This document shows positions 33,558-42,508 of a stretch of DNA of 64,000 nt, one piece after another. Made by a program: the position numbers and the translations under genes. Below the pieces are notes generated by a model. It was not told the origin of the DNA and ran no database searches. It was given only the letters and a program-made list of their open reading frames with translations. The DNA comes from Aegilops tauschii subsp. strangulata (taxonomy: Eukaryota > Streptophyta > Magnoliopsida > Poales > Poaceae). The DNA is taken from positions 445,563,793-445,627,792 of the forward strand of contig NC_053037.3 in the NCBI RefSeq assembly GCF_002575655.3, in the 5' to 3' direction. The first letter of the stretch is position 1; each line of letters begins with the position of its first letter.

Positions 33558-35109
33558 TGATACGTCTCCAACGTATCTGTAATTTTTGATTGCTCCATGC
33601 TATATTATCTTCTGTTTTGGACATTATTGGGCTTTATTACACACTTTTATATTATTTTTGGGACTAACCTATTAACCGGAGGCCCAGCCTAGAATTGTTG
33701 TTTTTGCCTATTTCAGAGTTTCGCAGAAAAAGAATATCAAACGGAGTCCAAACGGAATGAAACCTTCGGGAACGTGATTTTCGGAACGAACGTGATCCAG
33801 AGGACATGGACCCTACGTCAAGAAAGCTACCAGGAAGCCACGAGGTAGGGGGCGCGCCCTCCACCCTCGTGGGCCCCATGTTGTTCCACCGACGTACTCC
33901 TTCCTCCTATATATACCTACGTACCCCCAAACAATCAGATACGGAGCCAAAAACCTAATTCCACCGCCGCAACCTTCTGTACCCGCGAGATCCCATCTTG
34001 GGGCCTGTTCCAGAGCTCCGCCGGAGGGGGCATCGATCACGGAGAGCTTCTACATCAACACCATAGCGTCTCCAATGAAGTGTGAGTAGTTTACCTCAGA
34101 CCTTCGGGTCCATAGTTATTAGCTAGATGGCTTCTTCTCTCTTTTTGGATCTCAATACAATGTTCTCCCCCTCTCTTGTGGAGATCTATTCGATGTAATC
34201 TTCTTTTGCGGTGTGTTTGTTGAGACCGATGAATTGTGGGTTTATGATCAAGTTTATCTATGAACAATATCTGAATCTTCTGAATTCTTTTATGTATGAT
34301 TGGTTATCTTTGCAAGTCTCTTCGAATTATCAGTTTGGTTTGGCCTACTAGATTGATCTTTCTTGCAATGGGAGAAGTGCTTAGCTTTGGGCTCAATCTT
34401 GCGGTGTCCTTTCCCAGCGACAGTATGGGCAGCAAGGCACGTATAGTATTGTTGCCATCGAGGATAACAAGATGGGGTTTATATCATATTGCATGAGTTT
34501 ATCCTTCTACATCATGTCATTTTGCTTAAGGCGTTACTCTGTTCTTATGAACTTAATACTGTAGATGCATGCTGGATAGCGGTCGATGTGTGGAGTAATA
34601 GTAGTAGATGCAGGCAGGAGTCGGTCTACTTGTCTCGGACGTGATGCCTATATACATGATCATACCTAGATATTCTTATAACTATGCTCAATTCTGTCAA
34701 TTGCTCAACAGTAATTTGTTCACCCACCGTAGAATACTTATGCTCTTGAGAGAAGCCACTAGTGAAACCTATGGCCCCCGGGTCTATTTTCCATCATATT
34801 AATCTTCCAACACTTAGTTATTTTTATTGCCTTCTATTTTACTTTGCATCTTTATCATAAAAATACCAAAATATTATCTTATCATATCTATCAGATCTCA
34901 CTCTTGTAAGTGACCGTGTAGGGATTCACAACCCCTTATCGCGTTGGTTGCGAGGATTTATTTGTTTGTGTAGGTGCGAGGGACTCGCGCGTAGCCTCCT
35001 ACTGGATTGATACCTTGGTTCTCAAAAACTGAGGGAAATACTTACGCTACTTTGCTGCATCACCCTTTCCTCTTCAAGGGAAAACCAACGCAGTGCTCAG
35101 GAGGTAGCA
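33558..35109 (+). repeat. Athila-type array: right (3') LTR
   Basis: 1552 bp, ending GAGGTAGCA at 35109, followed by the TSD copy AACAT (35110-35114) and LINE coding sequence. Confidence 0.95.
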
Positions 35110-35841
35110 AACATTGCAAAGACTTATAGGCCGGAATTGAGCAAGTACCGTGGGGGTCGTTACCTTAGGAATCAATACCAAAACAGTATCGTTGAGAGAT
35201 TCTAGGCTCTCCTCATATATCCCACTCAGCACTATATTTGTTACTTCATCCCCACATATATCCCAGTGCCTTTGGTAAAAATGAGCAGGGAACCCGTCTG
35301 GGCCCGGAGCCTTAGTCGGAAACATCTGAAATAAAGGGATCTTGACCTCTTCCTTGGTGTACGGGGCACACAAGTTAGAGTTCATCTCGGCTGTCACCTT
35401 CCTCGGAACATGGTCGAGCACCGCATCCATGTTCTGGACCCCTTCAGCGAGATATATGGACTTATAAAAATCATTAGCTAATACCTTTAGCTCCGCTGGA
35501 TCGGAAATCTCCACTCCAAGAGAGTCTTGTAGTGCTTTGATCATATTTTTCTTGCGGTGAAGACTAGCTCGAAGATGGAAGAACTTTGTGTTTTTGTCTC
35601 CTCCTGAAAGCCACTCAACCCTAGCTCTCTGATGCCACATAATCTCCTCCCTGTAGTACATCTCTATTAGCTTCTCATTAATTTTTAGCTCGACGTGGGA
35701 AGAACCTGATCTTGCCGAGTCGTTCTTGAGTTCCTCTAGCATCTGTTTCAGTTTTTTTATCTCTTTTCTGACACTCCCAAACGTATCCCGACTCCACTTT
35801 GTAAATCATTCGCAAGACTGCACTTCTGTTTAAGTCTTCTG
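35110..35841 (-). pseudogene. LINE ORF2, start of reverse transcriptase
   Basis: Minus-strand coding sequence with WLSGGDKNTKFFH, MFPTKAPGPDGFPAHFYQRH and LVLIPKV, followed by FRPISLCNV at the array junction. These are the connector and fingers blocks of plant LINE RT. Upstream of about 35800 the similarity fades after a 1-nt frameshift, and no endonuclease is seen. The LINE probably starts near 35841. Confidence 0.88.
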
Positions 35842-36440
35842 TAAGTGGTGTGCATGCAACAACAGAAGGAGCAACGTCCATCGTGCACACACAGAGCTAG
35901 AAGCACTTGGAGTTGTCCCATGTTCACACATGCAGCTACATGTCGAGTAGGCCAAAGGTGACTATATGCGTGTGGGTAGTCTTGAACCTGCGCAGCCCAA
36001 GGTTCACACGGGAGGAGACCAAAAATATCGCGACGGTGGACGGCATCCAACTTACCTTTAATAAATATAGTCATCATATTCTAGCGTTTTTACTTGGGTT
36101 TTATTATAGGGGTGTGCTACGCGTCCGCTGGCTGATATTTTTAAAGATCAGCCGGCTCGCGAGCCGTCGGATTGCCGCATCAAGCGAGTCGAGTGTGCAT
36201 CCAGGACTGTAACATAGGTCTTGTTGCAGAATTTTTTTGCAACAGCTTTGTCGCGAAAAAAACTACAACTAGGATTTTGTTGCAATTTTTTCTGCAACTG
36301 AGGTCCAGTTGCAGAAATTTGTCGCAACATAGGTTTTGTTGCAAAACTAGAGCTGTCATAGACCATTGCAACACAGTATACGTTTCTGAAACATAGCCTC
36401 TATTTCGGAAACGCGTTCGACAAAGAACGGCATGCAAGCC
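35842..36440. other. Unassigned DNA with palindrome and TTGCA-rich cluster
   Basis: Flank right of the LINE. It contains a 7-bp stem (GGCTGAT/ATCAGCC, about 36130-36154) and a perfect 14-bp palindrome CGGCTCGCGAGCCG (36153-36166). About nine TTGCA(A/G)-type words follow between 36200 and 36390. It could be the terminus of a DNA transposon (Mutator- or CACTA-like). No gene is recognised. Confidence 0.35.
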
Positions 36441-37769
36441 ATCAATTGGACGCGTGCATTACAACGGAGGTGGCGGACGCAGCCACTACGATCCGCCGGA
36501 TGACGGTAAGCTTTTCCCTTTATTTTATTGTCTAGCCATCGCTACAATTTGCATCTACGAGATGTGTAGGTCTACCGCCTTGTCAGATCCACAGTGGAAC
36601 CCCAACTTTTGATCTAGTTCGTGTGCTCAGTTTTTCATCCGCAATTTCAGATTGCAATTCACCTTTGTTCTTGTTGGTTCTTCAATTGCTTGCAGGTACT
36701 CGAACCTCATTGTTCAGGTTGATCGTGCCTACGGCAGGGTCAATAACCATCAGAGATTGGTTTAGCGATTGTCGAGATGTATCGTCGGGTACGGTATAGC
36801 TGGATCGTCAAGGTCAAAATCCACCAAATCGATAGTTATCCCCACTCTCATCGAAAGGTCGAGCCGCCGTTACATCAGAAAAAGTGTTTCTCAACAACGA
36901 CAAAAGGGACTAAAAAAAGATTGATCTCAATGAGCTTCCTCGCGACCTCAATGAACAACCTTCCGACCACATCTCTGTGCCTCACGATGGCGTTGAGTTT
37001 GTGCAGCCAGTGTGGTTCTCGCATTTGGTGTTGGCAGGCAATCATCGGTCCCTACTATCTCTATAAAATTGTTAGGATAAAGAAACTAGTAAGAAAAATC
37101 AACAAACTCTTTGTTCGCACAATGAAGAAGGCATCCGTTAACTATAGGATTGAACTAGGTTTCTTACCTTATTTTGATGCACAACATTTTAATATTTAGA
37201 CAGTATATTTATGGATCTCTTTGTTTTAGTATTTTCCAAAGTAGTGCACCGATGACTACCTATCAAATTACATGTATGCCCATGAGGCAAGAAAATACTC
37301 ATATAAAACCCACTTTATAGTATTGAGGTCTTCCTCAAGAGAGCGAAGGACTGGCGGGCGATCAACCACATGCACTAGTCTAAAGTTGCATAGACCTTCA
37401 ACACCATGCAAGGCTCTTACACGCAAAAAAAACATCATGAAAGGCTCAATATTCGCCTTCCACTTTAGCAACTTACCAAATAAGATTCAGCTGTCTATTT
37501 ACCGTTTATGATGCTACTTTTGAGAGGTTTTAGATGTTACATGTGAAGTGCTTCTGTGTTACTTATTTAATTTGATGTTTGTGTACTGTGGTGTACTAGC
37601 CATATGGTGTACTGTGATGTCAATTATGAATTCTTGATGGACATTTGATGGATATGAAAATATATTGTGTGTTTAATATGGAATCAGGATGAAAGTTTGT
37701 CGAATATGAAATGTAAATTTCCTTATTATAGGGATTACATTAATAATGAGCCAATAAACATGCTTATTG
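36441..37769 (+). other. Unrecognised, partly gene-like region
   Basis: A GGTAAGC donor-like site (about 36506) and a TTGCAG acceptor-like site (about 36693) bracket a T-rich stretch. A 50-codon plus-strand open stretch at 36914-37066 contains IDLNELPRDLNEQP, a (D)LNE-repeat seen in some plant nuclear proteins and transposon ORFs. Stops lie directly upstream. From 37200 to 37769 the DNA is AT-rich and I see nothing else. Confidence 0.25.
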
Positions 37770-38230
37770 GGTCATTGCATTGCACATGGTTCCGTAAAAA
37801 GGTGTATGGGCAATGATCGCTTCCAACACACACGATTGCTAAAAAAATATGCGTGTGGGGTAGACGAACGCAACACACAATCAGTCATAGACACGTGTGC
37901 GATGGACGTAGTAACCCACACACTCACCGCAACACATCGTGTGTTCGATGAGAGACCCCATCCCACATGATTGTGCTTCCCAAATCGTGTGTGATACGCG
38001 GATTGGCCGCAAACGTTTCAACCCGACAAATCATGCGCATTGGAGGCCGCTATCCCTCACGATTGCATTTTCTCAAACGTGTGTTATATTGAGTCTGAGC
38101 GCAAATATTTCTACGTGAAAAATTGTGTAGGGTGTGTGACAGATCTCACAAGTCTTGTTCTGTGTAATCGTTTGCGATAGCCTGCCCATCGTACATGTTT
38201 ACTATCGAGTGTATCGTGTGCGTTAGGCTG
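37770..38230. repeat. CACTA-like subterminal repeat cluster
   Basis: About fourteen copies of CACACGAT / ATCGTGTG or close variants occur in both orientations within 450 bp. This resembles the subterminal repeats of CACTA transposons. The expected CACTA...TAGTG terminus was not found, so this is a fragment. Confidence 0.45.
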
Positions 38231-38809
38231 ACCTATCACATGACTCGAGTAACTGGCGATCAATCACCAGTGGGGAGGGTCGATTGAACGAATTCGTTCA
38301 CAGGGGAAGCTGCTCTGAGCGAACGAACCCCCCTCCCCCTCGATGGTTTGCCAGGGGAAGCCCCGGCCGAACCCTCGTTGGCCCAGAGGCCTAGTTTCAT
38401 GTTTTATTTAAAAAAAATGCGATGAACAAAAAAATACATATTTGTCCTATAAGAAACAAAGAAAACATAAAATGTATAATTGCCATTAAAAATGTGATGC
38501 AACTTTCAAAAAATGCATGTTAATTTACTACATGGAAGTTTTCGCCTCCCAACAAGTTGGTTTGGCATGACAAGTCGGGCGTTCACTGGGAAAATGCTTC
38601 CAGGGAACGTTCCCTCGATATGCGGTCCTGAATTTATAAATTTACATGATTAAAAAAATGTGTCATGTGATCTAAAAAAATTATGAATTCTGTCCTGGAT
38701 ATGTTTTCACTATGAAAAAAAGCCATGTGTGGAGAACATTTTTTTCTTTATTTGCCAAAGACCATAAACACAAATGCCATGTTGTATTTTTTTTGCTTTA
38801 TTTGGTCCA
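38231..38809. other. Unassigned AT-rich DNA
   Basis: Contains a GAACGAATTCGTTC palindrome (about 38287-38300). I see no gene or recognised element. Confidence 0.4.
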
Positions 38810-39240
38810 TTGTGCAAAAAATCATTAAAAAATGCCATATCAGTGAAAAAAAATTCCATGCCAATATAAATAAAGTTGCCACCCTCTTACTAGAAAAATG
38901 TCACCCTCCTAATAATAAAAGTGGCATGCCAACAATAATAAAACAACCAACCTGTTAATAATAAAATTGACACCCTCCAATTAATAAAAATGGCATGTTA
39001 TTAATAACAAAAATGCCATGCCCTTAATCATAAAACTGACATCCTCTTGACAATAAAAATGCCATATTATAATAATGTTAAAAATGCAACGCTCTTAATA
39101 ATAAAATTGTCATCCTCTTAATAATAAAAATGATGTGTTAGTAATTATTAAAATGCCATATTCTTAGTAAAAAAATCCCTAAAAAATGCCATGGGGGCAT
39201 TGCAAAAAAGACCTAAAAATTGCCATTCTAAAAATATGCA
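38810..39240. repeat. Degenerate A-rich short-period repeat
   Basis: Words such as AAAATGCCAT, CCTCTTAATAATAAAA and GTCACCCTC recur every 20-35 bp in imperfect order. It is a decayed minisatellite or the end of an unknown DNA transposon. Non-coding. Confidence 0.6.
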
Positions 39241-39418
39241 CATGGCAAGTTTGGAAAGATCCCTCTCTAAAAATAGGGGGAATTTCTTTCAAAATGAAAA
39301 AAAAATCATTATTTTCAGGAAAAAAATTCAGAAGAAAAGAAAGATCTAATTTACAACAAAAATAGATTTATAATCTATATAGCAGTCTAACGCAAATGTT
39401 CACCCCCCTACTATCGGG

Positions 39419-39465
39419 TGGCAAGCGCCCTCGGCCCGTCTGTAGGAGGTCGCGAGTTTGAATCC
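39419..39465 (+). other. Possible Pol III promoter (tRNA-like A and B boxes, SINE-like)
   Basis: TGGCAAGCGCC (39419) resembles an A box. AGTTTGAATCC (39455-39465) matches the B-box consensus GGTTCGAATCC at 9 of 11 bases, 36 bp downstream. No complete tRNA cloverleaf is apparent. Either a SINE relic or chance. Confidence 0.3.
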
Positions 39466-39513
39466 TACTTCATGCACACCTTGGTCTGCATTTTTGGGGG
39501 CAGAAAAGAATGT

Positions 39514-39603
39514 TTGCCTGGAAAACATGAAACAACGGACTCTAGCTAGCCTACTTGGCATAGGGCATTCGTCAGGATGGGTGCAACGGCGATAGAGGCG
39601 TTA
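39514..39603. repeat. 100-bp tandem unit, copy 1 (first 90 bp)
   Basis: Matches 40768-40857 closely. The remaining 10 bp of copy 1 (GCTTGGTTGG) are at 40758-40767, on the far side of the Harbinger-like insertion. Confidence 0.85.
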
Positions 39604-40754
39604 GAGCCTCTACAGTCGGACTTGGCAAATTCGGTGCACTGATCGGGCACCCCTTAAATAATGTAATCCATATCCGGACACCTCAATTATCATATCTCAA
39701 ATCCATACAAACTCATGCAACTACCTCGATCCACACACATCGTCCGGCTACTCCATTACTACTAACTAAACATGCCATCGGACTACCAAAATTTGGCATG
39801 TTTGGCTATGGTGGAGTTCATCCTCGACTGCCCTTGCCCTTCCCGGCGCCCTTGCTGCCCTTCTCGCAGAAGTACCGGTTGAAGACGCGGTACAGATCGA
39901 GCCGTATCTGCTCGTCGCCGGAGCAGTCCTCGCCGTCGTTGTCCTCCTCCTCCTTCGGTGGCAGTCGGGCCATGGCATGGACCGACCGATTCCGCATGTG
40001 TTCCTCCGCTACCGTTTCTTCACAATGCGGGCGCGGATGGCTTCCTCCTCTGCCGACGCCTGCGCCGCAGCATCATCTGCCTCCTCCGCCGCCATTTCCG
40101 CCGCGATACGGGCTTCGGCGGCCCTTATCCTCTCCTTCCCACGGCGGGCTGCCCGTTCTCGGTGGGACTCATAGTCTACTCGACCGGTGATGGAACTGGA
40201 GAGGTGTTCCGGCTGCCGGGACCGCAAGGATCCAACACCAGAGGACCTGAGCGCCCGGTGAGCCGACGCTACGGCGTCGCGAGAGACAGATCCGTCCATC
40301 GGCCGGGCACTGTCCTCCTGGGATCGGTGGAGTGCAATGCGGATTGCCATTGCCTCCTCCAACCCGCACGAGATGACACCCCAGTCGACGAATCCAGAGT
40401 GATCGGAGTCCGATCCGCTATCTGCCCTGTCGGAGAAGGTCGGAACTCGCAGGAGGCGAGCTCGGGTGGCAGAGGAGAGTGGAGGGGAGTGGAGTGAAGT
40501 GGCTAGGGCTTGCTCCGGCGAGCGGATGGGGACAAATATATGTGGGGTCAGGTGGACAAGCATGGGCCGGATCCGACGTGGCGGACGTGCCCGGGCGCCC
40601 CATATCCACCCCATATTTGGGCTAGATATGAGGGGTGCTGTTCAGCCCGGGCGTTTGAGGCGTCCGTCTAGGTCGAAAAAACATGACTGGTCAATGACCG
40701 AGCGACTTGCTCGGGCGTTTGAGGAGGGCTTGAGGTGCCTGACTGTAGATGCTC
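39604..40754 (-). mobile_element. PIF/Harbinger-like transposon, non-autonomous
   Basis: 1151 bp with inverted ends GAGCCTCTACAGTC and, on the other strand, GAGCATCTACAGTC. The flanking TSD is TTA (39601-39603, 40755-40757). The 3-bp TTA target and the GAGCATCT-type end fit PIF/Harbinger. It encodes one frameshifted minus-strand protein that is not a recognisable transposase. Confidence 0.75.
39818..40614 (-). pseudogene. Unknown protein carried by the Harbinger-like element
   Basis: A minus-strand frame from 40614 to a TAG near 40009 encodes about 200 residues. It ends in an Ala/Glu/Arg-rich, probably helical stretch (AARRGKERIRAAEARIAAEM). A neighbouring frame then continues to TGA 39818-39820, with an acidic stretch (KEEEDNDGEDCSGDEQ) and a DLYRVFNRYFCEKGSKGAGK tail. 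The GC-rich codon use and the direct continuation suggest one original gene split by a frameshift. No DDE transposase or Myb domain was found. Function unknown. The open frame on the opposite strand is a shadow. Confidence 0.45.
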
Positions 40755-40757
40755 TTA

Positions 40758-40867
40758 GCTTGGTTGGTTGCCAGGAAAACATGAAACAACTGACTCTAGC
40801 TGACCTACGTGGCATAGGGCATGCGTCGGGATGGGTGCAACAACGATGGAGGCATTAGCTGGGTTGG
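40758..40867. repeat. 100-bp tandem unit, end of copy 1 and all of copy 2
   Basis: Copy 2 is 40768-40867. It ends exactly where the Tat-like LTR begins at 40868. Confidence 0.85.
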
Positions 40868-41317
40868 TGTCGTGGACTTAACACGGCAGATGCCCTTGTG
40901 AAAGGACTTTAGTGTGGAGCGATCGCAACGTAGGTTAGCTCGAAGGGGTTGAGCGGGACAAAGGACACAAGGTTTACCCAGGTTCGGCCCCTCATAATGA
41001 GGTAAAAGCCTACGTCTTGCTTCTAGTTGTATTGCTTGAGTTTCAATTACAAGGGAGCGATCACGCTTGACCTAGCTATTGATCAGTTGTTTCTTAAGTT
41101 AACCCGCCACCGGGTCTCGCCTTTATATACACAGGTCGAGGCTCCGAGGCTTACAAGAGTCCGAGCCGGATCACACAACGTGACGACCGGGTTTCTAAGT
41201 CGCCTTGCCTTACCGGACAAGCTACCATATGGCGGCTCACACGTCCAAGTCTTGGGCCTCCACCAGGCTTGTCTCCTAAACCGCCGCCCATCTTCATGCT
41301 TTCATCTTCTGGACCTT
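40868..41317 (-). mobile_element. Tat-lineage-like gypsy 3' LTR, first segment
   Basis: Minus-strand LTR ending ...GTTAAGTCCACGACA at 40868. It is split at 41317 by the Maximus-type array and continues at 59355-59437, giving about 533 bp. The plus-strand LTR at 63007-63533 (527 bp) is a relative with the same general layout and a CCACGACA end. No PBS lies left of 40868, whereas element-like sequence lies right of 59437, so this is a 3' LTR. The Tat assignment is an inference from PBS type and the antisense ORF next to it. Confidence 0.75.
41121..41129 (-). promoter_or_regulatory. TATA box of the Tat-like LTR
   Basis: TATATAAAG on the minus strand, matching the TATATAAG of the relative at 63269-63276. 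Confidence 0.65.
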
Positions 41318-41668
41318 TGTAAGGGTATATTTCTCCCTATGTGGTTTTGGTGATTGATGACAATGCATTTGCGGGCTAATCGTGTGTAGTGAGAATTTCA
41401 TATATTTCATGTCTAGGCACGAGACGACTCGTTGCCCCTCGGAGTTTTAAGTGAAGATGGTGTAGTCTCTTTCGTTTCGGTTTTGGCGGACTTGAGACAT
41501 AGGAGACACCATACTATCAAGAGGGGGTCCGCTTTGGAAAGGCTAGGGTGGAATCAGCACGTACACTTCTTATTTGCACCCCCATCTCATTTCCTCTCCT
41601 TGGAGTTTGTGATTTCATCGAAGTGGGGGTTGTGAGGTCCTAGCGGTAGTACCGCGGCCAGAGGACTA
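41318..41668 (+). repeat. Maximus-type LTR, 5' head only
   Basis: Matches the first about 345 bp of 42509-43941 and 57878-59349. It stops within the first GGTAGTACC repeats and is joined to internal sequence equivalent to 57030 onward. Confidence 0.88.
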
Positions 41669-42508
41669 TCTGCCCTCTGGAGTAGAGCCCTCATGGGCCA
41701 AGAAGCTCAAGTCCAAGATAAAGGCTCTGTTCTGCATGCAGGCCAAGGGACAGTACAAGGCTCATGTGAACGCCAAGATGGCTCGTCGTCGCGACAAGGC
41801 AATTATGAGGCAGGTTGGTCTTGAGGTTGCGAGTGGCTCCGAGGAGAGGATCACAGATGAGGAACCATGGATCCGACAGCACTGCCAATGGGTGAGTCCG
41901 AGGAGGATACTGGAGTTCGCTCTTCATCCCGTGCTGTAGAGGAGTCTGAGGAGGAGGAACATGACTGGTGATGCTTTGGAGGTCTACCACCACATGTGTC
42001 GTAGGGTGTCCTCTCTACCTTTTTGGTGTCTCAATGCCAAAGGGGGAGAGAGTGTAGGTTTTGTGAGTCTTGTGTCGTGTCTTTTTTCGCATTGCTTTCG
42101 TTCTGTTGAACCTTCGTTGCTTTGGCTTGTTGGTTTGTGGTTATGCTCGTGTGAGTCCAGGAGACTATCATATGGTGTAAGACATATGTCCTCAGCTTAT
42201 CTTATTGTCTAGTATGTTTAGTAGATTGTGAGCTTATGCTATCTTGTGCCCTTTACTTCATGCTCATTTATTTACCTTGCCTTCATGCTTAGTGTCATTC
42301 ACATTGTTGCAAGTATTGTCTGGTTTATAAAATATAGGGGGAGTGTTGATCCTAGCATGTGGTTTGCGCAGTCCAAAGCATTTCTATAGAGTGCACACAT
42401 CTAGGGGGAGCCTGTCTATATTTTATAGATGTTGGGTTTTCTTATGTTCATTTTATATCCGTACGTGCAAATCCCGTATTGTCATCAATCCACCAAAAAG
42501 GGGGAGAT
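41669..42508 (+). mobile_element. Maximus-type internal 3' tail of the deleted first unit
   Basis: Closely matches about 57035-57877, including the end of the env-like ORF and the PPT (CACCAAAAAGGGGGAGAT). Lesions differ: the Trp codon that is TGA at 57065 is intact here, while a 1-nt deletion occurs near 41890. Confidence 0.88.

Larger units (their letters stand above)
23183..35109 (+). mobile_element. Tandem Athila-type retroelement: LTR-internal-LTR-internal-LTR
   Basis: 11.9 kb with three LTRs (23183-24753, 28380-29932, 33558-35109) and two internal regions (24754-28379, 29933-33557), all plus-strand. Only the outermost ends carry a target duplication, AACAT at 23178-23182 and 35110-35114. 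The internal regions are about 3.63 kb, differ at about two dozen positions by eye, and encode only a short gag-like protein, so the element is non-autonomous. The middle LTR resembles the right LTR in its first half and the left LTR in its second half, the product expected from unequal crossing-over between the LTRs of one insertion. Confidence 0.95.
20013..35841 (-). mobile_element. LINE (non-LTR retrotransposon), 5'-truncated, with two nested insertions
   Basis: Minus-strand LINE ORF2 sequence occupies 35800-35110, 23182-22901 and 22288-20040. It is interrupted by the Athila-type array (23183-35109) and a solo LTR (22289-22895). At both insertions the reading frame resumes exactly when the insert and one TSD are disregarded. 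The 3' end is marked by six T on the plus strand (20013-20018). The 7-bp word TAAGTGG lies at both 20006-20012 and 35842-35848, a possible but short TSD. The endonuclease domain and ORF1 are not recognisable, so the copy looks 5'-truncated. Confidence 0.85.

Noticed and set aside
36777..37199. 140-codon plus-strand frame as a gene
   Set aside because: No recognisable motif. The DLNE motif lies in a different frame, so this frame is probably spurious.
39958..40497. Plus-strand 179-codon frame in the Harbinger-like element
   Set aside because: It is the shadow of the minus-strand gene, whose composition is more protein-like.
41669..42508. A separate short retroelement between two Maximus-type LTR starts
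   Set aside because: The sequence matches the internal tail at 57035-57877 and ends in the same PPT, so it is the remnant of a deleted unit.
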